The notes: generated from the sequence alone by a model not told the origin. Positions 44,502-52,897 are shown, counted from the first letter of the stretch. The stretch is 64,000 nucleotides of DNA from Chitinivibrionales bacterium (GCA_035516255.1 DATJAL010000014.1:1-64000); one strand, 5' to 3'. Numbers and translations are program-made.

Positions 44502-44859
44502 GAAAACACCTGTTTCCACAAGATATTGTGGCCGATTTCAGAGAAATACCATCCTGTTGTGGCACCCGTTGACCCCGATTTTTCATGGCGCGGCCGATCG
44601 CCTTTCCCTATGAAAAATATTGCTAAAAGGGAAAATCGGCTTGACGTTACGGCATTACGGCGACGGGCGGGTGAACAGCTTTACAAATGCGATACCGGGA
44701 GGCGGCGCTCGCCGCAGCGGTAAAACCCGATTTCCCCTATGAGGCCATAGGGGAAAAAAACATTAAAAAGTTTGACACCTTACCCGTAAAATAGTATTAA
44801 TATGGTAGCCACAAAGGTTTGGTTTCACTCTTCACCACCACTTTCAAGGAGGTTTACAG
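44502..44859. other. Intergenic region upstream of SWIB gene
   Basis: About 358 bases. It contains inverted repeats CCGATTTTTC/GAAAAAT and CCCCTATG-AGGC-CATAGGGG (about 44736-44754), the latter followed on the plus strand by A, not T, so it is not a terminator. The promoter of the SWIB gene lies at 44772-44800. No tRNA or riboswitch was recognised. Confidence 0.4.
44772..44800 (+). promoter_or_regulatory. Sigma-70 promoter of the SWIB gene
   Basis: TTGACA at 44772-44777 and TATTAA at 44795-44800, separated by 17 bases, the ideal spacing. The transcript would start near 44807, giving a leader of about 50 bases that ends with AAGGAGG (44846-44852). Confidence 0.75.
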
Positions 44860-45120
44860 ATGGCTAAAAGAAAACCTAATCCGGCGTTCATGAAGCCCAT
44901 GAAACCCGACACGGCGCTCGCGGCGGTCATCGGCGACAAGGCAATGCCCCGCACCGAGATCACCAAGAAACTGTGGGCCTACATTAAGAGGAACGGTCTC
45001 CAGGACAAGGTGAACAGGAGAAACATCAACGCCGACGACAAACTCAAGGTCGTGTTCGGCGGCAAGAAGACCGTCAGCATGTTTGAGATGACCAAGCTCG
45101 TCTCAAAGCATTTTGACTAA
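44860..45120 (+). CDS. SWIB/MDM2 domain protein
   Basis: 86 residues, almost entirely one SWIB/MDM2 domain: NPAFMKPMKPDTALAAVIGD, MPRTEITKKLWAYIKRNGLQ, NINADDKLKVVFGGKKTVSM, FEMTKLVSKHF. Eukaryotes use this fold in chromatin remodelling; bacterial single-domain copies (Chlamydia, Fibrobacter relatives and others) are thought to bind DNA or proteins. It has a strong promoter, perfect binding site and terminator of its own, so it is likely an abundant monocistronic protein. The N-terminal AKRKPN tail is basic. Confidence 0.93.
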   Translation: MAKRKPNPAFMKPMKPDTALAAVIGDKAMPRTEITKKLWAYIKRNGLQDKVNRRNINADDKLKVVFGGKKTVSMFEMTKLVSKHFD

Positions 45121-45147
45121 GCCGCAGCTGTCGGGTTAGGCCCGGAG

Positions 45148-45178
45148 GCCCCGGCGCAAAAGCGTCGGGGCTTTTTTT
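45148..45178 (+). terminator. Rho-independent terminator after the SWIB gene
   Basis: GCCCCGGCGC (45148-45157) pairs with GCGTCGGGGC (45162-45171) across a short A-rich loop, then seven T. Confidence 0.9.
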
Positions 45179-45204
45179 GTTTCTTTACCATTTAAATAAT
45201 CATG

Positions 45205-45365
45205 GCGCCTGCCGGTCACGGCACCGGTTCTACCGCTTCGGGGTACTGTCCCTCTGGTCTCGGCTGACGCCTCGGGCCCCGCCACGGCTCCATACCGCTT
45301 CGCGAGGGAGTCCGGGCTGCACCGCGCTCCAGCACGACCTCCGCTCGCCCCCGGCGCGGAACATC
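45205..45365 (+). repeat. Dispersed repeat, motif B
   Basis: Contains GGTCTCGGCT, CGGGCCCCGCCACGG, CCATACCGC and CCGGGCTGCACCGCGCTCCA, in the same order as the minus-strand copy at 54180-54366 and the plus-strand copy at 63872-64000. Copies differ by substitutions and small gaps. Confidence 0.6.
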
Positions 45366-45465
45366 CTCCTCTCTTTTTTACAAATTTGCCAAGGGACCTT
45401 GGGTAAAAGTTAAAATCTTTAGAAAGTTATCTATCATACACGATATGTGTCACTGTGCCTTCATC

Positions 45466-45594
45466 ATGATAAAAACACCGCAACCCGAACTTGTCTTTGA
45501 ACAACCCGAACGCCCTCTCGTTAAGAGAACAGCATTGCGGTTCGGCGCTGATGGGATGAAAAAGAAAACATCACCATTTAAGAATGAAAAATAA
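45466..45594 (+). CDS. Possible 42-residue protein or gene remnant
   Basis: ATG at 45466 to TAA at 45594. The product (MIKTPQPELVFEQPERPLVK, then RTALRFGADGMKKKTSPFKN) is charged and non-random in look, but there is no ribosome binding site and no recognisable family. It may be the remnant of a larger gene. Confidence 0.2.
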   Translation: MIKTPQPELVFEQPERPLVKRTALRFGADGMKKKTSPFKNEK

Positions 45595-45834
45595 GGGGGA
45601 TTCTTTACTAGATCCCTAGAATGCTTAAAACAGCTTGTGATATAATGAAAAAGCTCCCTTAAAGGAAGAAAAATCTCGAATTTTCTTTTGTGGAAATAGT
45701 AGAATAAGCATATATTATAAGCCGTGAGGGGGAGGCGTCATAAAATAAATGCATGTGAATCGCTTAAACTTCAATTCATCAAATAAATATTTGACGTCAC
45801 CTAAATCACAACCAAAGGAAAGGGGAGAGAGCAT

Positions 45835-47436
45835 ATGAGGAATTTATGCTCAAGAAAATCATTGATGCTGATGGGCGCACTTGCATTAATGATGGTTATG
45901 GGGTCGTTCATGGATTCGAGCGCGCTGGGAAGAAGGCAGCTTCACCTCGGCACCGGCGGAAGAATGCTGGACGAAAACGGCAATACCGTCACCCTCATGG
46001 GATTCGGCCTCGGCGGCTGGCTCATGTTTGAAGGATACATGTGGAAAATTAGCGGAGGGTCAACATCAACAAATTTCGACTGTCCGCATAAAATGGAACC
46101 CAGCATCATCGACCTCATGGGGGGTGACACTGCTTCCGCAAACCAATTCTGGAATTTATACCGCGCAAATTACGTCTCTGAAAAAGACTTCTGCTCAATG
46201 AAGGCATGGGGCTGCAATTCCGTACGCGTTTCGTTCAATTCAACCAACGTGATGCCGCTCGACGGCCAGCCTGCTTCGCCGCCCTATGTCTATAATGACT
46301 CGGGATGGCAGCTTTTCGACAACATCGTGAACTGGTGCACCAAGTACCAGCTCTGGCTCATCTGGGACATGCACGGCGCACCCGGCGGCCAGAGCGGCGA
46401 CAACATCGCGGACGCAGACGGGACCGCGAGATTGTGGACTCAGCCGACGATTTATCAGCCACGGGCAATTGATTTATGGATGAAAATAGTGCAGAGGTAC
46501 GCGAACAATGATTGGGTCGTCGGCTACAATCTTCTGAACGAACCGCTGCTTAACAAATACGGCATTGACCGGATGAATCTGCGTAATTTCTATATCCAAG
46601 TAACCGACTCGATAAGGAAAATAGACACCAAGGGGCTTCTTTTCATCGACGGTGACAATTACGCACAGAATTTTACGGATTTGACTCCCCCGTGGGACCC
46701 GTTGATTGTTTACTCATTCCACTGCTATCCGCCGTGCTGCTCTTACTTCGGCATCGACGGTTTCGCAACGCAATACAACACCGGAATGTGGCACGGGGAG
46801 ACGGGGGAAAATGGTCAAAATGGTGCAACGGCGGCATATAATTCATATGATTCGTGTGTTACTCACCTTGAAAATCATAATCCGCCCGTAGGTTGGGCTT
46901 GGTGGACTATTAAAAAATTCAGCAATTTCACAGAGCCTTACAGCATAGTGCCGACCGCAGGTTTCCAGGCATGTATCACTTATTGGAACGGCGGCGCAAA
47001 GCCCACTGTTGCAGTGGCAAAAGCCGCGTTGCTCGATATGGCAGCAAAAACCAATTCGGACAGTACGACCGTTACTTTTATTCCAGAAATGTTAACATCA
47101 TTAAAATTAAATCCTAATAATAAATGCACCGTACCTGTTGCATACATGGAAAGTGTGCAACCAATGGGATTCTCCATTACCCAGAATGCCGCTACCCATA
47201 CTGGCGTTGTCATTTCCTTCACCCTACCGTATTCCTATCCGGTCACGCTCAATATTTATGACATGAACGGAAAGCTCCAGAAATCCCTAATAAACCGCTC
47301 GATGAGCGCGGGCAAGCAGTCCGTGACATGGGACAGGACGAATATGGCGGGAAAGAAAGTGGTGAACGGCGTTTATCTCTATAAATTTACCATGGGAGAA
47401 AAGACTTTGTCGCATCACTTCGTACTTGCGAAATAA
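45835..47436 (+). CDS. Secreted GH5-family cellulase-like glycoside hydrolase
   Basis: 533 residues. A signal peptide (about 1-31) precedes a GH5 TIM barrel (about 35-395): MGFGLGGWLMFEGYMW, WGCNSVRVSFN, LWLIWDMHGAPGGQSGDN, acid/base Glu236 in YNLLNEP and nucleophile Glu322 in WHGETGENG. The C-terminal ~75 residues (VTLNIYDMNGKLQKSL, GKQSVTWDRTNMAGKKV, NGVYLYKFTMG) form a FlgD-like Ig tail used by Fibrobacterota and relatives for surface or secretion targeting. It probably cleaves beta-1,4-glucans. The DNA of this tail is repeated at 51352-51498. A bidirectional terminator follows. Confidence 0.9.
   Translation: MRNLCSRKSLMLMGALALMMVMGSFMDSSALGRRQLHLGTGGRMLDENGNTVTLMGFGLGGWLMFEGYMWKISGGSTSTNFDCPHKMEPSIIDLMGGDTASANQFWNLYRANYVSEKDFCSMKAWGCNSVRVSFNSTNVMPLDGQPASPPYVYNDSGWQLFDNIVNWCTKYQLWLIWDMHGAPGGQSGDNIADADGTARLWTQPTIYQPRAIDLWMKIVQRYANNDWVVGYNLLNEPLLNKYGIDRMNLRNFYIQVTDSIRKIDTKGLLFIDGDNYAQNFTDLTPPWDPLIVYSFHCYPPCCSYFGIDGFATQYNTGMWHGETGENGQNGATAAYNSYDSCVTHLENHNPPVGWAWWTIKKFSNFTEPYSIVPTAGFQACITYWNGGAKPTVAVAKAALLDMAAKTNSDSTTVTFIPEMLTSLKLNPNNKCTVPVAYMESVQPMGFSITQNAATHTGVVISFTLPYSYPVTLNIYDMNGKLQKSLINRSMSAGKQSVTWDRTNMAGKKVVNGVYLYKFTMGEKTLSHHFVLAK
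47302..47372 (+). repeat. 71-base exact repeat in the GH5 tail (copy 1)
   Basis: Identical over 71 bases to 51364-51434 and similar beyond on both sides. It encodes MSAGKQSVTWDRTNMAGKKV of the FlgD-like tail. The two direct copies flank the 1229-residue lipoprotein gene. Confidence 0.95.
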
Positions 47437-47457
47437 TAAATTTTATCCTTACAAAGA

Positions 47458-47487
47458 AAAACGGGTGGATTCGTTCACCCGTTTTTT
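47458..47487. terminator. Bidirectional Rho-independent terminator
   Basis: ACGGGTG (47461-47467) pairs with CACCCGT (47476-47482), with T-runs on both strands. It serves the GH5 gene (plus) and the convergent 1229-residue lipoprotein gene (minus). A similar terminator follows the duplicated tail at 51527. Confidence 0.9.
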
Positions 47488-47512
47488 ATTGGACTAGACA
47501 CCTTCAAATTGA

Positions 47513-50500
47513 TCAGTATTTCAACGTAAAACACACTCTAAAACCAAACACAGAAGAAGGGGTATCATCAATCCAAAAGGAACCTAATCCTGAACGGTAT
47601 GCTATTGATAAAGGAGGGTTATCAACGCTCATACCTCTCTCAGGAACACGTAGTGACGAGTCGCTCGGCGCAGAAACGCCCGGATCAGTCTGGTCTTGCG
47701 ATGGATATGGATCGATATATATTTCATTACACATTTCGGCTACGTTCCCGCTCACATCATATAATCCATAATTATTTGGTTTAAGTAATGCGACGGCTTG
47801 AATAACCTTCCCAGTATTAAACGTTGTCCAAGCATAATCATCCGGATTATTGTCCGTAAGATTTGTCCAATAATTTTCCGTCGTCGTACCGCCCCTCGCC
47901 GCATACTCCCACTGTGCCTCTGTCGGCAAGTGATACCCGTTTTTCTGCAACGAATCACAGCTTAATCCAAAAATCAAACAACCGGCACCCGGGGTGCCGG
48001 ACATAGACGCGTACCGATACACCGTGTCAAGTCCATCCCGTTTGCTCCTTGCATTGCAATACAATACGGCATCAAAGTAATCAATTCCGGAAACGGCAAG
48101 CCTGGCGAGTCCGGTTTTCGGCGAGAATCCGGAATATGCAGCCATGACCGCGTTAAAATCCTGAATCGTGACCTCCGTGCTGTCCATATAGAAATCATGC
48201 GTGAACGTAACATTATGAACCGGCTCCGCTACACCCCATTCTCCCATAAGGTAAGTTTTATAAGCCGCCGGTATCAGCTTCATCCCTCCCGGCGCCACCG
48301 TCGTCGCCTTTACATACACAAAATTCGACTTCCCGCCCTTACTGTTGCACGACACCACGGCGAGCGAGTATTTCACCCCGATTTTCAAGTGTTTGATTGT
48401 ATCCGGAGACGCTGCATTTCCTATCTTTGTTCCTGTTGCCTCGGTCACCGTGTCTCCCTCGGCGTAATAGATGGTGTCGGATGCGGACGTTGCGCCCTTT
48501 GTCCACGTCAGCCGTATCCAGCAGACGCCTGCGGTCGCCGAGACATTGGTCGGCGCTGCCGGACGTGACACGGTGACCACTTTTTTCATGGAATCGATTG
48601 AGGCGCCGGTGGCAAGGAGCCTGACGATGTAGGTGCCGGGCGCGGTGTAGACATGCACCGGGCTTGCAACGGTCGAGTTGGTTCCGTCGCCGAAATCCCA
48701 CGAATAGGATGTTGCATTAGTTGAAGTGTTGGTGAAGCTGTCGGCGAGCGGAATTTCCCCGCTTGCCGCGCTTACGGTGAAATTCGCTTTTGTGGGCCCC
48801 GGGCTGACGGTGATGACAATGGTTGCGGAATCGGAAAGAGGGGGAACACCGTCGTCTGCGGCCTTGAATTTAACGGTGTATTTTCCGGCCTGGCCGTAGG
48901 CGGGCGTGCCGGCGAGAATGCCTGTTGCAGGAGTAAAGGCGGCCCAGGCGGGCACGCCGGAGGCGGAAAGGGTGACGGCGTTACTGTCCGGGTCCGCTGC
49001 GGAGACCTTTAGCGACAGGGCCTGCGTTTCCGTAATGGTCGTGTCGCGGAGTGGAACTATGGCCGGAGGCCGGTTTTTGTTGATCACACCTATGGAAATG
49101 GAGAAGGTGTCGGAAAGGGGCGGGTTGCCGTTGTCGGATCCGATGAACTGCACGTTCTGGATGTTGAAGGTGTCCTTTGCCGCGCATGAATAGGACGGGA
49201 CGAACTGGAACATCCCGGTGGTGCTGTCGAACGGATTGGCGGTTCCGCAGGCAAAGGGGGAACGGTCGCTCATCCGCAGGGTGAGCTTTTCGGTTGCCGA
49301 ATCGGGATCGGAAACGCGCACCGTGAACTTCAGTGTGTCAGTCTCCCGCACATACACTTTCTGGCCTTTTGTAAATCCCTGAATCGAGACCGACGGCGGC
49401 GCGTTCACCTTTCCCACGGCGACGGAGACATTAATCTGCGTTGAATCCACGCCGTCTTTTGCCGAAAGCACGATGGTGAAAAGCCCGGAATCGCTCATGA
49501 CGGACTGCCACGTCACGATGCCGGCGTTCAGCGCGGGCATGGCGCGCGGCAGGGTGGAGCTCTTGACGGTACAGGTCACCTGGTCGCCGTCGGGGTCTGT
49601 CGCGCTGACGGCGAAAGAAAGCAACGCTCCGCCGCTGATCGCGTACGAGGTCTTTGGCTTGTCGGTGTCGAACACGGGGGGCCGGTTCACATTGATAACA
49701 TGGAGGTTCAAAGTCAAAGTATCAAAAAGCCTGCCGTCGCTGCCCACGATTTTTGCAACGTATGTTCCCGAATCGGAATATCCCGGTGAATAGCTGTAGA
49801 TTGTTCCGCCAAGGATGGTGTCTTGTGCCGGGCCACCCGGCATCAATGAAAAAGAAACGGCATCGCCGTTCGGATCGGTGCAGGAGTCGGCAAGCGACAG
49901 GACCAGGGACGAGCCCTCCCTGACGCCTGCGGAAATTATGTTGTGTCTCCATTGGGGCTTTGCATTGATGTCGCCGGAATAAATGGTGTCTGACGTTGAA
50001 GGTGAAGTGCCGGCGCTGTTTTTAGCGACGACGTAATAATAGTAATTCGATGCGTGCGTGGAATCGCCCGCCGCGGTATCGGAAACAGGGGAAAGCGCGG
50101 TGAACGAGGTTTTGTCGGGCGAGCGGTAAATAAGATAGGAATCGGCGTTGCCGATCTTGTACCAGACGAAAACGAAATATCCGTTGTTCCGTGAAGCCCC
50201 CTTGATCCCCTGGACCCTGGCGGGCGGCAGCAGTTGCGCGGTCACGGTTACAACCACCTGCTGCGTATCGGACATCGCCGGCGTGCCGTTGTCGGTCACG
50301 GCAAACACCACCGTGTCTGCTCCCGTGTAATTCGATGGTGGAGTCCATACGTATGTCGTGTCGGTCAACGTGCCGCCGGAGGGTCCTTTAATAAGGGCAT
50401 AAGCAAACGTTTGCCCGGCATCCATGTCCGTTGCGGAAAGATACAGGCGGCAGGTCTGGCCCGGCGTCAGATTTCTGGTGCCGGTCACCGCAAGCACGGG

Positions 50501-51202
50501 TCTATGGTTGACCGCGGGGTTCTGGACAACGGTGAGCAGCGCGGGCGCGCTCGTGACCGAATCGCCCCACTGGTCCTTGACCACGCACTCGTAGCGGCCC
50601 GCGCTCGCCACCTGTACAGGATTGACGACAAGGCTGTCGGCGGTCGCATTTTTGATTATGTCGCCGTCCTTGAACCACTGAAATGTGAACGACTGGCCGG
50701 AGGCGCCCGAAACCTTGACAAAAAAGAGGGCCGACGAATTCTCGTTTGCCGATGTGCTGACCGGGTCGGCGGCGAGCTGAAAAGGCTTTCCGACAATGGT
50801 GATGGTTGCGGTTGCTGATTTTTCCTGTCCTCCTTGTATGTAGACGATGGCGGTGACCGTTCTGTCGCCGATGGAATGGAACGCGATATCTACAAACTGG
50901 GTGCCCGACCAAGAAAAGACATTATTAAAGGATATCGCCTTTTCGGTATCTTCCGGACCTTTGACGACGATCAGCCTTACCGAATCGATATAATTAGGCA
51001 AGTAGCTGCTCATCCCCACATGGATTGTTTTTTCAACAGTGTCAATGATGTTATTGGTATCGGTTTTCCCGCTTGAATTTTCGAGGGACAAGGTTATATT
51101 GGCATCTTTTGGCTTGAAGGGATTTTGCTGGCCTGTGCAGGTCAGTAGAAGGGGAAGAGCAATGGCCGCGATGATGAGCAGTGGTGAGAATTTGGTACGC
51201 AT
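47513..51202 (-). CDS. Large multi-domain lipoprotein with FGE-sulfatase domain
   Basis: 1229 residues. Lipoprotein signal (PLLIIAAIALPLLLTC, Cys22), then rough domains: Ig-like 138-228 (TFQWFKDGDIIKNATADSL, GRYECVV), cadherin-like 234-322, FN3 326-410, four further cadherin/Ig-like repeats 415-800 (SATDPDGDQVT, AADPDSNAVTL), PKD 803-882 (YSWDFGDGTNSTVASPVHVY), FN3 884-970, and FGE-sulfatase/SUMF1-like 972-1229 (MGEWGVAEPVHNVTFTHDFY, GYHLPTEAQWEYAARGG, GLYDVSGNVAEMCNEIY). Most such bacterial FGE-like domains are not formylglycine enzymes; here it is probably a surface module. A perfect CRP-like site lies upstream, as for hcp and tssA. Confidence 0.88.
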   Translation of the reverse strand: MRTKFSPLLIIAAIALPLLLTCTGQQNPFKPKDANITLSLENSSGKTDTNNIIDTVEKTIHVGMSSYLPNYIDSVRLIVVKGPEDTEKAISFNNVFSWSGTQFVDIAFHSIGDRTVTAIVYIQGGQEKSATATITIVGKPFQLAADPVSTSANENSSALFFVKVSGASGQSFTFQWFKDGDIIKNATADSLVVNPVQVASAGRYECVVKDQWGDSVTSAPALLTVVQNPAVNHRPVLAVTGTRNLTPGQTCRLYLSATDMDAGQTFAYALIKGPSGGTLTDTTYVWTPPSNYTGADTVVFAVTDNGTPAMSDTQQVVVTVTAQLLPPARVQGIKGASRNNGYFVFVWYKIGNADSYLIYRSPDKTSFTALSPVSDTAAGDSTHASNYYYYVVAKNSAGTSPSTSDTIYSGDINAKPQWRHNIISAGVREGSSLVLSLADSCTDPNGDAVSFSLMPGGPAQDTILGGTIYSYSPGYSDSGTYVAKIVGSDGRLFDTLTLNLHVINVNRPPVFDTDKPKTSYAISGGALLSFAVSATDPDGDQVTCTVKSSTLPRAMPALNAGIVTWQSVMSDSGLFTIVLSAKDGVDSTQINVSVAVGKVNAPPSVSIQGFTKGQKVYVRETDTLKFTVRVSDPDSATEKLTLRMSDRSPFACGTANPFDSTTGMFQFVPSYSCAAKDTFNIQNVQFIGSDNGNPPLSDTFSISIGVINKNRPPAIVPLRDTTITETQALSLKVSAADPDSNAVTLSASGVPAWAAFTPATGILAGTPAYGQAGKYTVKFKAADDGVPPLSDSATIVITVSPGPTKANFTVSAASGEIPLADSFTNTSTNATSYSWDFGDGTNSTVASPVHVYTAPGTYIVRLLATGASIDSMKKVVTVSRPAAPTNVSATAGVCWIRLTWTKGATSASDTIYYAEGDTVTEATGTKIGNAASPDTIKHLKIGVKYSLAVVSCNSKGGKSNFVYVKATTVAPGGMKLIPAAYKTYLMGEWGVAEPVHNVTFTHDFYMDSTEVTIQDFNAVMAAYSGFSPKTGLARLAVSGIDYFDAVLYCNARSKRDGLDTVYRYASMSGTPGAGCLIFGLSCDSLQKNGYHLPTEAQWEYAARGGTTTENYWTNLTDNNPDDYAWTTFNTGKVIQAVALLKPNNYGLYDVSGNVAEMCNEIYIDPYPSQDQTDPGVSAPSDSSLRVPERGMSVDNPPLSIAYRSGLGSFWIDDTPSSVFGFRVCFTLKY

Positions 51203-51263
51203 AGGGCTTTCTCCATGGCGAAAGGTCTACTGTCAAAAATGCGGAGGGCAATTGATGATAGAG

Positions 51264-51306
51264 AATATAAATAAAGGGATTGAAAAAGGATGTGACACGA
51301 ATCACA
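51264..51306 (-). promoter_or_regulatory. CRP/FNR-like site and -10 upstream of the large lipoprotein
   Basis: TGTGACACGAATCACA at 51291-51306 is a perfect TGTGA-N6-TCACA. On the minus strand TATATT lies at 51269-51264, exactly 29.5 bases from the site centre, as in class II CRP promoters. The start codon is about 60 bases further on. The same TATATT follows the hcp site. Confidence 0.7.
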
Positions 51307-51498
51307 ATTAATAAAAATCTTTTTAATAAGCGGAAAACTCCAGAATCCCTTGTCAACCGCTCAATGAGCGCGGGCAAGCAGTCCGTGACATGGGACAGGA
51401 CGAATATGGCGGGAAAGAAAGTGGTGAACGGCGTGTATATGTATAAGTTCACCATGGGAGACAAGATGATCAGCCATCATTTTGTGCTGGCGAAATAG
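51280..51498 (+). pseudogene. Duplicated FlgD-like tail, truncated gene
   Basis: An open frame of 72 codons of which only the last ~49 are meaningful: SMSAGKQSVTWDRTNMAGKK, VVNGVYMYKFTMGDKM, ISHHFVLAK, near-identical to the end of the GH5 cellulase. No signal, catalytic domain or binding site precedes it, and the CRP-like site of the opposite gene lies inside its 5' part. It is the leftover 3' end of a second secreted-enzyme gene, or a partial duplication. Its own terminator is retained. Confidence 0.8.
51364..51434 (+). repeat. 71-base exact repeat in the tail remnant (copy 2)
   Basis: Identical to 47302-47372. Direct orientation. The 71-base identity, against a background where flanking sequence has diverged, suggests recent duplication or gene conversion. 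Confidence 0.95.
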
Positions 51499-51523
51499 GT
51501 TATTTCTTGTTTGAGAGTATGGA

Positions 51524-51555
51524 AAAACGGGCGGAGAGATTCGCCCGTTTTTATT
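51524..51555 (+). terminator. Rho-independent terminator after the tail remnant
   Basis: ACGGGCG (51527-51533) pairs with CGCCCGT (51542-51548), then TTTTATTTT. It parallels the terminator after the GH5 gene, so the duplication seems to have included the 3' flank. Confidence 0.8.
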
Positions 51556-51691
51556 TTATGGGGGTGGGGAAAAAGGAGGACATACAATTAGTCGCAGGCA
51601 ATGAACCGGCCTGTTAAAGGTAAGAAGAAGTATCACAAAATGAGAATCGTTTAGTAAACATAGGTTAACCTTTATTAATGGATGAATCGTT

Positions 51692-52897
51692 ATGCCCGAA
51701 AATTTTACCAAACCTTTTGAATTAAGGAATATTTCCCGCATTGACAGAAAACTTGTAGGTCGAAGTAAAGCAGATCATGCTTGGCAAGTCCGTTTTAAAC
51801 GAAAAAATAAGCCAATGTCAAATTGGTTTGAAGATCGTAAGTATGGAGATAAGGAAAAAGCTCTTGAAGCTGCTAAAATTTACAGAGATGCAATGGAAAT
51901 TCAATTTGGTGGATTTTTTGAAGGTGGTCATACAACCGAATTGAATGTTAATAAAAATAATTTAGTTGGTGTATGGCGCCGAGTTCGAATGGTTAATTAC
52001 AAATCAGGTCCAAAAGAATTTCCTGTATGGGTTGCAACATGGTCGGTAGGACATGGAAAACATAAGGTTAAGGCATTCAGTGTAAGCAAGTATGGTGAGG
52101 ATGAGGCGCAACGTCTAGCGATTGAGGCTCGGAACAATAGAACTAAATCTTATTCCGAAAAAGTTAATCTAATAGGTAACCATATAGCTTATCATCCGCC
52201 TAAAAATGGACAGGTAAAAATATGGCGGTACATGGATTTTACAAAATTCGTTTCCATCCTCCAACATAAAGGGCTATTCTTTTCAAGGATAGATAAACTT
52301 GGTGATTCATTTGAGGGCTCATTTTCAAAAGTTAACAAATTATTACGGCCACTGCTTAATAAGCATCGTTCATTAAATTCGAGTAAATGCGGGGAGATTG
52401 TAAAAGAATTAAGAAAATGGATCATGGCTAGCTGTTGGCATATAAATGATCAGGAATCAGCTGCTATGTGGAATCTTTACGCAAAAACCAACGAAGCAAT
52501 TTGCATTCAGTCAACTTATGAAAAGCTTAAAAAGCTTTGTCCGTCACCAGTAAAAATTGGTATAATACAATATGTCGATTATGAAAAGGATTGGATCATT
52601 GAAAATGACCCAATCTTGCCATTTTTGCATAAAAGAAAATCATTTGAACACGAACAAGAAGTTAGGGCAATTTATAATTTGTCAGGCTTAAATTCTTTTT
52701 CTGATCCTCTTCCAACTGACACACCAATGGAGTCTGGAGTGTGGTTCAAGATTGATCTGAAAGAATTAATAGATCGTGTATATATTGCACCTCAAGCTAG
52801 TGATTGGTTTTACCGCCTAGTTTTGGAAGAATCAAAAATTCATGGTTATTCATTTCCAGTGAAAAAGTCTTCATTAGAAGAAGAACCATTCTTTTAA
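51692..52897 (+). CDS. AP2-like DNA-binding domains fused to DUF2971
   Basis: 401 residues. The N-terminal part has two AP2/ERF-like repeats (about 18-70: HAWQVRFKRKNKPMSNWF, DKEKALEAAKIYRDAM; about 90-150: GVWRRVRMVNYKSGPKEFPV, VKAFSVSKYGEDEAQRLAIE), a beta-sheet plus helix fold that binds DNA. Residues about 178-395 match DUF2971: VKIWRYMDFTKFVSILQHKG, LFFSRIDKLGDSFEGSFS, MASCWHINDQESAAMWNLYA, a domain of unknown activity. The gene is strongly AT-rich (32% GC at 52141-52200), unlike its neighbours, and has a poor binding site; it looks horizontally acquired. Function unknown; a DNA-targeted effector or regulator is possible. Confidence 0.75.
   Translation: MPENFTKPFELRNISRIDRKLVGRSKADHAWQVRFKRKNKPMSNWFEDRKYGDKEKALEAAKIYRDAMEIQFGGFFEGGHTTELNVNKNNLVGVWRRVRMVNYKSGPKEFPVWVATWSVGHGKHKVKAFSVSKYGEDEAQRLAIEARNNRTKSYSEKVNLIGNHIAYHPPKNGQVKIWRYMDFTKFVSILQHKGLFFSRIDKLGDSFEGSFSKVNKLLRPLLNKHRSLNSSKCGEIVKELRKWIMASCWHINDQESAAMWNLYAKTNEAICIQSTYEKLKKLCPSPVKIGIIQYVDYEKDWIIENDPILPFLHKRKSFEHEQEVRAIYNLSGLNSFSDPLPTDTPMESGVWFKIDLKELIDRVYIAPQASDWFYRLVLEESKIHGYSFPVKKSSLEEEPFF

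Larger units (their letters stand above)
45121..45834. other. Gene-poor region with repeat and small open frame
   Basis: About 714 bases: the SWIB terminator, a motif B repeat (45205-45365), a 42-codon frame (45466-45594) and an AT-rich leader of the GH5 gene. A weak promoter candidate is TTGTGG (45688-45693), 17 bases, TATATT (45711-45716). Confidence 0.45.

Noticed and set aside
44736-44754. CCCCTATG/CATAGGGG hairpin as a terminator
   Set aside because: It is followed by A on the plus strand and has no T-run after it on the minus strand.
45177-45413. 78-codon plus-strand open frame after the SWIB gene
   Set aside because: It starts in the terminator T-run and passes through the motif B repeat.
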